From Opitutia bacterium (GTDB lineage Bacteria > Verrucomicrobiota > Verrucomicrobiae > Opitutales > UBA953), in NCBI GenBank assembly GCA_947488485.1, contig CANKZO010000119.1, positions 1-6,818 on the forward strand: a stretch of DNA of 6,818 bases. Direction: 5' to 3'. Every line of letters begins with the position of its first letter. Positions within the stretch are counted from its first letter, which is position 1. The notes under the pieces are model-generated. The model was not told where the DNA came from. It ran no database searches and saw only the letters and a program-made list of their open reading frames with translations. Shown here piece after piece: positions 1 to 5,653 of the stretch. The translations under genes and the position numbers were made by a program.

Positions 1-77
1 TCGCGGAGATGCTGGCATTACGGGCGGGTTTCGCGGCGGGCATGGATGGGGCTGGATTTGGACGCCAACTACGGTAG
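1..77 (+). CDS. Possible C-terminal end of an upstream gene (partial)
   Basis: One + strand frame (first full codon at 3) is open from the left edge to a TAG at 75-77. The 24 residues have ordinary bacterial composition and end in GFGRQLR. The stop lies 12 nt before the ATG of the RNase HIII gene, a spacing typical of an operon, which is the main reason to take it seriously. Too little is present to name a family. The other two + frames are also open here, and a - strand ATG at 43 opens a frame that leaves the window, so this could equally be a divergent gene or plain leader DNA. Confidence 0.3.
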   Translation, partial: AEMLALRAGFAAGMDGAGFGRQLR

Positions 78-89
78 ACCTTGGGACTC

Positions 90-1100
90 ATGGCACGAAA
101 GGCAAAGCAGGACTCCGACGACGAGCCAAAGAAGGTGGCGATGCATACGCTGAAGCTCGACGTAGCTGAGGCCGCGAAGCTCCGCACAATCCTCGTGGCC
201 AAGGGTTGGGTCTCCTTCCCGGTCGACCATGCCGCCTTCGCCTTCAAGGGCGAGAACCTGAACATCGTCCACTACAAGTCCGGCAAGTGCGTCATCTCGG
301 GCAAGGGCACCGAGGACTTCGTAAAATTCACCCTCGAGCCCGATGTCACCGGCCAGGCCATCCTCGGCTACGAGGAGGCAAACAACCCCGAGTGGTTCGA
401 AGAACACGCTGGCCTCGATGAATCCGGCAAGGGCGATCTCTTCGGCCCGGTGGTCTCGGCCTGTGTCATCGCGACGGGCGAGATGACCCGCGAATGGATC
501 GAACTGGGCATCAAGGATTCCAAGAAGCTCACTGACACCAAGATCGCCGAGCTCGACCGCATCATCCGCTCCACCCCCGGCGTGGCGGTGAAGACGACGT
601 TCATGCGCATGGCGAAGTATAACGAGCTGCACTCGCGCTTCGGCAAGAACCTCAACCGCCTGCTGGGCTGGATGCACGCAACCTCGTGCGAAGAAGCCCT
701 CAAGGATTTCGAGCTGCAGCACCAGCGCCGTCCCAAGTGGGGCCTGCTCGACCAATTTACTGAAGAGCCCCTCGTGCAGAAGGAACTCGCCCGCAAAGGC
801 GTCGAGTTTGACCTCCGTATGCGCACCAAGGCCGAATCCGACCCCGTGGTCGCCGCGGCCTCCATCGTCGCCCGCGCGGCGTTCGTCCGTGAGATCGACC
901 GCCTCTCGCAAGACGGCGGAGTCCAGTTGCCCAAGGGCTCCGGCTCCGAAGCTAAGAACGCCGGCATCGAACTCGTCGGCCGTCTCGGCCCGGCAATCCT
1001 CGTCAATTTCGCCAAGCTCCACTTCAAGACCGCCTACGAGGTCCGTGGGCTCGAGCCGCCGGCGACCAAACCGTTCGTCCGCCGCAAGAAGGCGGAATAA
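90..1100 (+). CDS. rnhC: Ribonuclease HIII
   Basis: This gene encodes a 336-residue type 2 RNase H that cuts the RNA strand of RNA-DNA hybrids in the cytoplasm, acting on R-loops and primer remnants. Residues about 18-95 match the expected place of the N-terminal TBP-like substrate-binding domain (DUF3378) that distinguishes HIII from HII. The catalytic domain opens with GLDESGKGDLFGP (108-120), which carries D110 and E111 and the GKG motif of HIII, where HII has GRG. D221 in LLDQF and E249 in TKAES complete the D-E-D-E set, followed by the VAAASIVAR helix. Length is normal for the family. The ATG at 90 is preferred over an in-frame TTG at 81, which adds only three residues; neither has a strong Shine-Dalgarno. 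The C-terminus is basic (VRRKK). The RNase HII gene follows after 3 nt, so co-transcription is likely. Confidence 0.95.
   Translation: MARKAKQDSDDEPKKVAMHTLKLDVAEAAKLRTILVAKGWVSFPVDHAAFAFKGENLNIVHYKSGKCVISGKGTEDFVKFTLEPDVTGQAILGYEEANNPEWFEEHAGLDESGKGDLFGPVVSACVIATGEMTREWIELGIKDSKKLTDTKIAELDRIIRSTPGVAVKTTFMRMAKYNELHSRFGKNLNRLLGWMHATSCEEALKDFELQHQRRPKWGLLDQFTEEPLVQKELARKGVEFDLRMRTKAESDPVVAAASIVARAAFVREIDRLSQDGGVQLPKGSGSEAKNAGIELVGRLGPAILVNFAKLHFKTAYEVRGLEPPATKPFVRRKKAE
1086..1096 (+). promoter_or_regulatory. Ribosome binding site for rnhB
   Basis: The purine-rich stretch AAGAAGGCGGA at the very end of rnhC sits 7 nt before the GTG at 1104. It overlaps the last codons of rnhC and supports the GTG as the real start and translational coupling of the two genes. 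It is the clearest Shine-Dalgarno-like sequence in the window; the other starts have weak or none. Confidence 0.5.
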
Positions 1101-1103
1101 GCC

Positions 1104-1853
1104 GTGGCCTCGCTGGCATCATTCGACCGCAAGAAAGGTGCCGATCGTCCGGGCATCGCGGGAGTGGATGAGGCTGGCCGCGGCTCGCTCTGTGGACCCG
1201 TGATCGCAGCGGCGGTATTGCTCGACGCCGGCTTCTACGGCGAGCCCGCCTGGTTACGGAAACTCTCCGGCGCGAATGATTCCAAGAAACTGACGCCAGA
1301 GAAGCGCGCGGAATTGCGCGAGGCCATCGCGAAGATGGAAGCCGAGGGAAAGCTCAAGACCGCCTGGGCCGCAGGTTCAGTCATGGAGATCTCGGCGCAT
1401 AATATTCTCGGAGCCACGCGTCTCGCGATGGCCCGTAGTATCGCCAAGCTCGCCGTCGGGCACATCGCTCCCCTCTTCGCCGCCGCGGGTACCGAAGGCG
1501 AACTCTTCGGCCGCACCGACGCGCGGACCTTCCTCGTGCTCGTCGATGGACTGCCGCTGCGCCCGTTCGCCTGGGCGCACGAATCAGTCAAAGGCGGCGA
1601 CGGCAAGAGCCTCGCCATCGCCCTGGCCTCGATCGTCGCCAAGGTCGAACGCGACCGGATGCTCGTCGAAATGCACGCGCGCTATCCCCAATACGGTTTC
1701 GCCACGCACAAAGGTTACGGCACGCCTGAGCACGTCGAAGCCCTGCGCACGCACGGCCCTTGTGCCGAACACCGCGATCTCTTCGTCCGCACCATCCTCG
1801 CCGGCGATCCTCCGCCGCCTGAAGCTACGGATGGTGAGTTTAGTTTTGAGTGA
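1104..1853 (+). CDS. rnhB: Ribonuclease HII
   Basis: This gene encodes a 249-residue RNase HII, which cuts 5' of single ribonucleotides embedded in DNA and starts ribonucleotide excision repair. GIAGVDEAGRGSLCGP (17-32) carries D22, E23 and the GRG motif. NDSKKLTPEKR (58-68) is the conserved DSK segment. D148 lies in VLVDG and D166 in KGGDGKS, completing the D-E-D-D metal site. The C-terminal signature YGFATHKGYGTPEH (197-210) includes Y205, at the place of the tyrosine that HII uses to read the RNA-DNA junction. The start is GTG; the nearest in-frame ATG lies beyond the catalytic DE motif. The stretch at about 115-142 before VLVDG looks longer than in short HII proteins. The stop codon is followed after 5 nt by the perfect arm of a long palindrome, which may end or protect the rnhC-rnhB transcript. 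Confidence 0.95.
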   Translation: MASLASFDRKKGADRPGIAGVDEAGRGSLCGPVIAAAVLLDAGFYGEPAWLRKLSGANDSKKLTPEKRAELREAIAKMEAEGKLKTAWAAGSVMEISAHNILGATRLAMARSIAKLAVGHIAPLFAAAGTEGELFGRTDARTFLVLVDGLPLRPFAWAHESVKGGDGKSLAIALASIVAKVERDRMLVEMHARYPQYGFATHKGYGTPEHVEALRTHGPCAEHRDLFVRTILAGDPPPPEATDGEFSFE

Positions 1854-1858
1854 AAGAT

Positions 1859-1988
1859 ATTCTCGGGTCCCAGGTCTCGGCTACAGGTACGGGTACGGGT
1901 GCGGGTGCGGGAATCAGGCCCGGGGCCTGTACCCGTACCTGAAGACCTGAACCTGATACCCGACGGCCGAGACCTGGGACCCGAGAAT
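1859..1988. repeat. Long palindrome with perfect 22-bp arms (copy 1)
   Basis: The arms 1859-1880 and 1967-1988 are exact reverse complements over 22 bp. Nested inside are a 13-bp perfect pair (1884-1896 with 1929-1941) and a 7-bp pair (1915-1921 with 1923-1929) around a single base. The left half is built of CRGGTN hexamers (CAGGTA, CGGGTA, CGGGTG, CGGGTG) and the right half of their complements. Transcribed from rnhB, it would form a very stable extended hairpin starting 5 nt after the stop codon. No T-run follows, so it is not a classical intrinsic terminator; 3'-end protection or Rho-aided ending are possible roles. Confidence 0.85.
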
Positions 1989-2044
1989 GATTTCATAACC
2001 GCAGCATCCCCCCCGGTTTCCGGTCTCCCTTTGAGTTGGTCCCT

Positions 2045-2102
2045 AGGTAGGGCTGACCACCCTTGGTCAGCCGCGGTTGAGCGAGGGCGCTCAACCCTAC
2101 CT
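2045..2102. repeat. Hairpin cluster able to fold as a three-way junction
   Basis: Outer arms 2045-2050 and 2097-2102 pair over 6 bp and enclose two perfect 9-bp hairpins: 2051-2059 with 2064-2072 (GGCTGACCA, loop CCCT) and 2075-2083 with 2088-2096 (GGTTGAGCG, loop AGGG). The two tetraloops are reverse complements, so a kissing interaction is possible. It lies in the part of copy 1 that copy 2 lacks. Confidence 0.75.
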
Positions 2103-2112
2103 CAATACAACC

Positions 2113-2133
2113 GGATGCGATGTCATCGCATCC
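2113..2133. repeat. Perfect 9-bp hairpin
   Basis: GGATGCGAT (2113-2121) pairs with ATCGCATCC (2125-2133) around a 3-nt loop. Stem length and GG/CC ends match the two hairpins just upstream, although the stem sequence is unrelated. It belongs to the insert found only in copy 1. Confidence 0.7.
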
Positions 2134-2143
2134 CTACCCCACC

Positions 2144-2177
2144 CGCCACCTGCCACCCGGGGCTGCCACCCGCCACC
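2144..2177 (+). repeat. Paired YGCCACC heptamer array (copy 1)
   Basis: Heptamers CGCCACC, TGCCACC, TGCCACC and CGCCACC start at 2144, 2151, 2164 and 2171: two tandem pairs around a 6-nt centre, CGGGGC. The same 7/6/7 layout occurs inverted at 5570-5603 with centre CAGGGC when read on the - strand. Confidence 0.8.
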
Positions 2178-2196
2178 CGAAACGGCTGCATCCACC

Positions 2197-2240
2197 TTTG
2201 CACTTTTGCACAGGCCGCAGGCCGATTTGCACCTTTGCAC
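2197..2240 (+). repeat. Paired TTTGCAC array around a small hairpin (copy 1)
   Basis: TTTGCAC starts at 2197, 2205, 2226 and 2234. The 14-nt centre AGGCCGCAGGCCGA contains GGCC-GCA-GGCC, which can form a 4-bp hairpin. Spacing between starts (8, 21, 8) is identical to the inverted array at 5509-5552. The array resembles iterons or paired binding sites, but there is no replication gene nearby. Confidence 0.8.
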
Positions 2241-2284
2241 ACTAGGGCAGGCCCTCCTGTCCTCCGGCCCTCGCTTACTGCCCT

Positions 2285-2304
2285 CCGCGAAGCTCACTTC
2301 GCGG
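2285..2304 (-). terminator. Hairpin over the stop codon of the propeller gene
   Basis: CCGCGAAG (2285-2292) and CTTCGCGG (2297-2304) form a perfect 8-bp stem; the TGA stop on the - strand (2294-2296) lies in the 4-nt loop. There is no T-run after it, so it is at best a non-classical end signal. A second weaker pair, AGGGCAG (2244-2250) with CTGCCCT (2278-2284), lies just downstream of it on the - strand. Confidence 0.4.
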
Positions 2305-3829
2305 CCGGAATCTCATTCAACGTATACCATCCCTCGCTGTGCCACAGGGTCTCGCCGGCCTTCGACTTGATATCACCGAGGGCGAGGTGGTGGACATTGC
2401 CGCGGACGAGGCCGTCGACAATGAGGCGCACTTTGAGTCCGTCAGCGGAGACGGTGGCGGACTTGATGGTGGGCGTGGTCTGATCGACCTCGGGGCTGCC
2501 GTAGCTCGACTGATAGATATAGGTGAAGGTATCCATGGTGTAGTTCGCGACGTCGGCGGCCGCAGCGGCGTCCACGGGGTGCGTGAACGTCACTTCAAAA
2601 CCATCATGGCGGGCGGAGATGTTGTGCATCTCGAACGGCACCTTGCCCTTGAAGCGCACGCGCTCGAAGGTGAAGTTCTTCGAACCGCGCGAGCCCCAGC
2701 CACGATTGGAACCACCGACGAAGAGCGTGCCGTCTTCCTGGTCCATGCGGACCGGGATCAGGCCGGCTTCGAAACCGCCGAGGAAGTGGAAGACCGCGCC
2801 CTGATAGAGGCCGTTGACGACCTCGAGGTTGGCGCGCTGGACCTGCGAAGCGGTCTGCTCGCCGATGAGCATGTGGCTTTCCCACGGGCCGAACTTGCCC
2901 TTGGACATATCGCACGCGACGCCGGACGGAGAATTACCGACCTTGCCGTGCGGCAGGATGAGCGCCGGCGGTACGTACTCGGGGAACTTCAAGCGCTCAG
3001 CGAGGGTACGCGAGCCGCTGGTGGGCTCGGGCGGCGCGGGGAAGTTCGCGAGGGCGGCCGACTTGTTGCCGGTGGGATTTCCCTGGAACGATCCCGGGCG
3101 GAGCCACTTAAGCGAAGAGGAGCCGTTCCAAACGCCCTGGTTGTCGGTGTAGAAGAACTCACCCTTATCATTGGCACCGATACCACCCGGCGAGCGAATG
3201 CCGGAGGCCACGGGGATGAACTTACCTTCGGGCGTGATCTTAGCCGCCCAGCCGCGCCACGGAGCGTGGGCGTGGAATGAACCAGTCAGGCAGAGGACCA
3301 TCCAGACGTCACCGTTCTTGTCCGGGTCGGAGCCGAAGGCGTATTCATGGTAGTCGCCGCTGACGCCCCACTGGGAGCTGACGGTGTCGAAGCTGTCCGC
3401 GCGGCCGTCGCCATCCTTGTCGGTCAGGCGCGAGAACTCCGGACGCTGCATCGCGTACATGGAGCCTTCCTTCCAGAACATGCCGAGCGGCTCGTGCTGG
3501 TTGGAAGCGTACTTGGTCCACTTGATCTTGGAGAGGTCGGCATCGTAGGCGCCTTCGGCGACCCAGATGTCGCCGCGGCGGGTGCCGATGGCGACCTTCT
3601 TGCCAGGGAGTAGCGCGATCGAGGAGACCTCGGTCACTTCGCCCGCGGGCGTGGGGATCTCGACGCGTTCGTAGAATTCGTTCTGGCGAGCTTCGGCGAC
3701 GCGGATGGAGTCGACCGTCGCGAGCTTGCCAGACTTGGCAGCCTTAGTGGCTTTGGCAGCTTTTTCAGGAGCGGCCGACACGCCGACGGCGAGTCCGGCG
3801 AGGGCGAGGATCAGGGAGAGGTTCTTCAT
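2294..3829 (-). CDS. Secreted beta-propeller protein of PVC type
   Basis: The 511-residue product begins with a signal peptide (MKNLSLILALAGLAVGVSAA, cleavage near 19-21), followed by a short Ala/Lys-rich linker to about residue 35. The body reads as a six-bladed-propeller protein of the sorbosone/PQQ dehydrogenase-like group common in Planctomycetes and Verrucomicrobia: VSSIALLPGKKVAIGTRRGD near 68-87, then a calcium-loop-like DKDGDGRAD at 137-145, and GGIGANDKGEFFYTDNQG in a further blade. The C-terminal segment, with FTHPVDAAAAADVANY and SYGSPEVDQ, resembles the sandwich-like tail of PVC cytochrome-linked propeller proteins. No CxxCH is present, so it carries no covalent heme itself. It starts 24 nt after the cytochrome gene, with only a weak GGAA as possible ribosome site. 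I infer an exported oxidoreductase or carbohydrate-binding partner of the cytochrome; the substrate is unknown. Family assignment is from recalled motifs only. Confidence 0.8.
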   Translation of the reverse strand: MKNLSLILALAGLAVGVSAAPEKAAKATKAAKSGKLATVDSIRVAEARQNEFYERVEIPTPAGEVTEVSSIALLPGKKVAIGTRRGDIWVAEGAYDADLSKIKWTKYASNQHEPLGMFWKEGSMYAMQRPEFSRLTDKDGDGRADSFDTVSSQWGVSGDYHEYAFGSDPDKNGDVWMVLCLTGSFHAHAPWRGWAAKITPEGKFIPVASGIRSPGGIGANDKGEFFYTDNQGVWNGSSSLKWLRPGSFQGNPTGNKSAALANFPAPPEPTSGSRTLAERLKFPEYVPPALILPHGKVGNSPSGVACDMSKGKFGPWESHMLIGEQTASQVQRANLEVVNGLYQGAVFHFLGGFEAGLIPVRMDQEDGTLFVGGSNRGWGSRGSKNFTFERVRFKGKVPFEMHNISARHDGFEVTFTHPVDAAAAADVANYTMDTFTYIYQSSYGSPEVDQTTPTIKSATVSADGLKVRLIVDGLVRGNVHHLALGDIKSKAGETLWHSEGWYTLNEIPAAK

Positions 3830-3853
3830 AAATTTGGGTTCCGGTGATGAGGG

Positions 3854-5434
3854 TTAGCGGAAGGAGTAACCCAGCACGGCGGTCTCGCCGGGCTTGAGGG
3901 TGAGCGTGAGGGTCTTGTCGTTAGCGTTGGCCTTCGGGGCCGGGCCGCTGACGGCGCGTACCACCAGGCCACCGGCGATCTCGGCGACACCATCGCTCGG
4001 ACCGCTGACCGCGAGGTCGCGGGCGAGCACGATCGTGACGGCCTTATCGCCGGTCACCTTGAGCGTGCGGGAGAGAGCAGCCTTGCCGGAATGTTCGTCA
4101 GGCAGCCAGGCGTCGGTGAGCGCGAAGCCTTCACCTGCGGAGCGGAAGGTCGGGTTGCCGGCCTTATCGAGGTCGTAGCCCTTGAACTCGGCCGCGACCT
4201 TGACCGCGGAGAATTTCCATTCCTTTTCTTCCTTCTCGCGGACGAAGCGAACGACGTCGCCGGCGGAGCCTTCGAGCAGGACGCCCTGGCCGTCGGAGAG
4301 CTTGATGACATTCGTGCCCGCAGGCGGCTCGTTGCCGGCGCCGCGGTCGGTCCAGTGGTGACCGCCGTCCATGAACTTGCCGTTCCAGAAAAGCTCAGCG
4401 GCGAGATTGTCGGCGCTATAGGCGATATTCAGTCCGTTCGGGAAACCGATGCCAATCGCACGCGGGGTAATCTTATCGATAAAGTTACGGTAGATCGCGG
4501 CGACGCCGTCCTTGGGCTGGATCGGGATGAAGACCCTCACCTTGGCGGGCTTACCGGCCTTCCCGCCCTTGGTATTAGAGAGCCACTTGTAGTCCTTATC
4601 CTTCGGGCCCTTGTAGCCGAGCACGACGACTTCCTGGCCAGCGAACTCCACGTATTCAACGCGGATGGGCGTAAGGCCCTTCTTCAGGATGACCGGCACT
4701 TCCTTGGCGCGGCCACCGACGGGGCCGATGCCCTTCACTTCGGCGATACGTTCGCCGCCGACATAGAGGGCGCCGAAATCGTCGCAGTCGAAGAGGAAGG
4801 TATACTTACCCTCCGCCGGGGCGTCGAACTGGCCCGTCCAGACCATCGCGAAAGCGTCCTTCTGGCCGGACTGCGCAACGTCGATCACGCCGGTGTTGAA
4901 ATCTTCCATCAGCGCGGGCTTGAGCGTGGAGAAGTCAGGTAAGGTCTTCCACTCGCCCTTATACATCGTGCCGACGAGATTCTTGAGTGCGGTCTTGGCG
5001 GGCGGGAAAGGATGGTCCTTGAGCAGCTCTTCGGCGGTCCAAGGCGTGGTGCGCTTGGCGGTCGCGGCACGCACGGCTTTAACCTCGTCGGGCGTCACGG
5101 CGCCAGCACCACCCGCGAAGGCTTTGCGGACATACGTGAGCGCGGCGGCGATCTTCTCGTCGCTGAGCACGGCACCCTGCGGGGGCATGACGATGTTGTA
5201 ACTCTTGCCGGCGACTTCGACCGGACCTTCCATCCCGCTGAGCACGATCTTGATCGAGCGCGCGGCCGGGCCCTTGGGCCAGTCGCTGCCGACCAGGGGC
5301 GGCAGGCCATTGAGTCCTTTGCCATCGGGGCCGTGGCAGGCGGCGCAGAGGGTGTTATAGACTTGGGCGCCGTCTTCGGCCGCCGTCACGAAGACAAGCG
5401 AAGCCAGAAGGGCGAGGAGCGACGAGGAGCGCAT
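3854..5434 (-). CDS. Secreted cytochrome c protein with PA14-like and C-terminal domains
   Basis: The 526-residue product has a signal peptide (MRSSSLLALLASLVFVTAA) and then a class I cytochrome c domain: C30-A-A-C33-H34 binds heme, and M83 in NIVMPPQG is the likely sixth ligand. Residues about 157-280 (YKGEWKTLPDF onward, with GQFDAPAEGKYTFLFDCDD and GALYVGGERI) look like a PA14-type carbohydrate-binding fold. From about 299 to the end is a domain seen in PVC cytochrome/dehydrogenase proteins, with IGIGFPNGLN and ELFWNGKFMDGGHHWTDRG (347-365). Export and heme attachment would place it in the periplasm or outside. It is the first gene of a pair with the propeller protein 24 nt downstream; in related PVC proteins propeller and cytochrome parts are often fused, which supports joint action in electron transfer from sugar-like substrates. 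ATG at 5434 has no clear Shine-Dalgarno. An 8-bp inverted repeat ends 5 nt upstream of it. Confidence 0.85.
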   Translation of the reverse strand: MRSSSLLALLASLVFVTAAEDGAQVYNTLCAACHGPDGKGLNGLPPLVGSDWPKGPAARSIKIVLSGMEGPVEVAGKSYNIVMPPQGAVLSDEKIAAALTYVRKAFAGGAGAVTPDEVKAVRAATAKRTTPWTAEELLKDHPFPPAKTALKNLVGTMYKGEWKTLPDFSTLKPALMEDFNTGVIDVAQSGQKDAFAMVWTGQFDAPAEGKYTFLFDCDDFGALYVGGERIAEVKGIGPVGGRAKEVPVILKKGLTPIRVEYVEFAGQEVVVLGYKGPKDKDYKWLSNTKGGKAGKPAKVRVFIPIQPKDGVAAIYRNFIDKITPRAIGIGFPNGLNIAYSADNLAAELFWNGKFMDGGHHWTDRGAGNEPPAGTNVIKLSDGQGVLLEGSAGDVVRFVREKEEKEWKFSAVKVAAEFKGYDLDKAGNPTFRSAGEGFALTDAWLPDEHSGKAALSRTLKVTGDKAVTIVLARDLAVSGPSDGVAEIAGGLVVRAVSGPAPKANANDKTLTLTLKPGETAVLGYSFR

Positions 5435-5439
5435 GGGGG

Positions 5440-5484
5440 TATCCGACCATCAAGCCGCCTATTTCAGACGGTGCAAGTCGGATA
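5440..5484 (-). promoter_or_regulatory. 8-bp inverted repeat in the leader of the cytochrome gene
   Basis: TATCCGAC (5440-5447) and GTCGGATA (5477-5484) are exact reverse complements separated by 29 nt, and the near arm ends 5 nt before the ATG. It could be an operator or a leader hairpin affecting ribosome access. The stretch 5435-5508 holds nothing else clear; TTGCAC at 5471-5476 on the - strand resembles a -35 box but no good -10 follows. Confidence 0.35.
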
Positions 5485-5508
5485 GGCTCGGGAAAAGACA
5501 CCCACGCA

Positions 5509-5552
5509 GTGCAAAAGTGCAAACCGGCCTACGGCCTGTGCAAAGGTGCAAA
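5509..5552 (-). repeat. Paired TTTGCAC array (copy 2)
   Basis: GTGCAAA on the + strand starts at 5509, 5517, 5538 and 5546, giving the same 8/21/8 spacing as copy 1. The 14-nt centre (5524-5537) differs from copy 1 at two positions, both transitions, and keeps the GGCC-nnn-GGCC hairpin. Confidence 0.8.
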
Positions 5553-5569
5553 AGTGGATGCAAGTTTCA

Positions 5570-5603
5570 GGTGGCGGGTGGCAGCCCTGGGTGGCGGGTG
5601 GCG
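5570..5603 (-). repeat. Paired YGCCACC heptamer array (copy 2)
   Basis: GGTGGCR on the + strand starts at 5570, 5577, 5590 and 5597 around a 6-nt centre. Only one heptamer position and one centre position differ from copy 1, both transitions. Confidence 0.8.
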
Positions 5604-5653
5604 GGAATGATGAACTCAAGGGGAGACCGGAGACCGGATGATTAGCCGGGCAC

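Larger units (their letters stand above)
1859..2240 (+). repeat. Composite intergenic repeat, copy 1
   Basis: This non-coding stretch between the convergent rnhB and propeller genes matches the reverse complement of 5509-5782. In order it holds: a palindrome of about 130 bp (1859-1988); a 25-bp block (2013-2037) shared with 5613-5637 with two C/T differences; an insert of about 103 bp absent from copy 2 (2038-2140); a YGCCACC array (2144-2177); and a TTTGCAC array (2197-2240). Over 2144-2240 I count 9 substitutions and one 2-nt gap against copy 2, so about 90% identity by eye. Frames running through it look like chance frames with unnatural composition. It could be a REP-like or MITE-like dispersed element. 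I do not recognise it as a named family. Confidence 0.85.

Noticed and set aside
69..1022. Long - strand open frame of 317 codons opposite rnhC
   Set aside because: It is the antisense shadow of a GC-rich gene whose own frame carries clear RNase HIII motifs; its translation shows no family motif.
2144..2240. CRISPR-like or replication-origin iteron array
   Set aside because: Repeats are only 7-8 nt with no spacer-sized unique units, and there are no cas or replication genes.
1899..2483. + strand open frame across the intergenic repeat
   Set aside because: It runs through palindromes and heptamer arrays and into the 3' end of the opposite gene; its composition is that of repeat DNA, with no motif.
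2339..3280. Long + strand open frame opposite the propeller gene
   Set aside because: Antisense shadow with Asp/Gly/Val/Arg-rich composition; the opposite strand has a signal peptide and propeller motifs.
4091..4942. Long + strand open frame opposite the cytochrome gene
   Set aside because: Same reason: shadow of a gene with recognisable PA14-like and C-terminal motifs.
5448..5476. Sigma-70 promoter for the cytochrome gene (TTGCAC at 5471-5476, - strand)
   Set aside because: At 17 nt spacing the -10 position reads TTGATG, a poor match, and TTGCAC is also part of a heptamer word frequent in this region.
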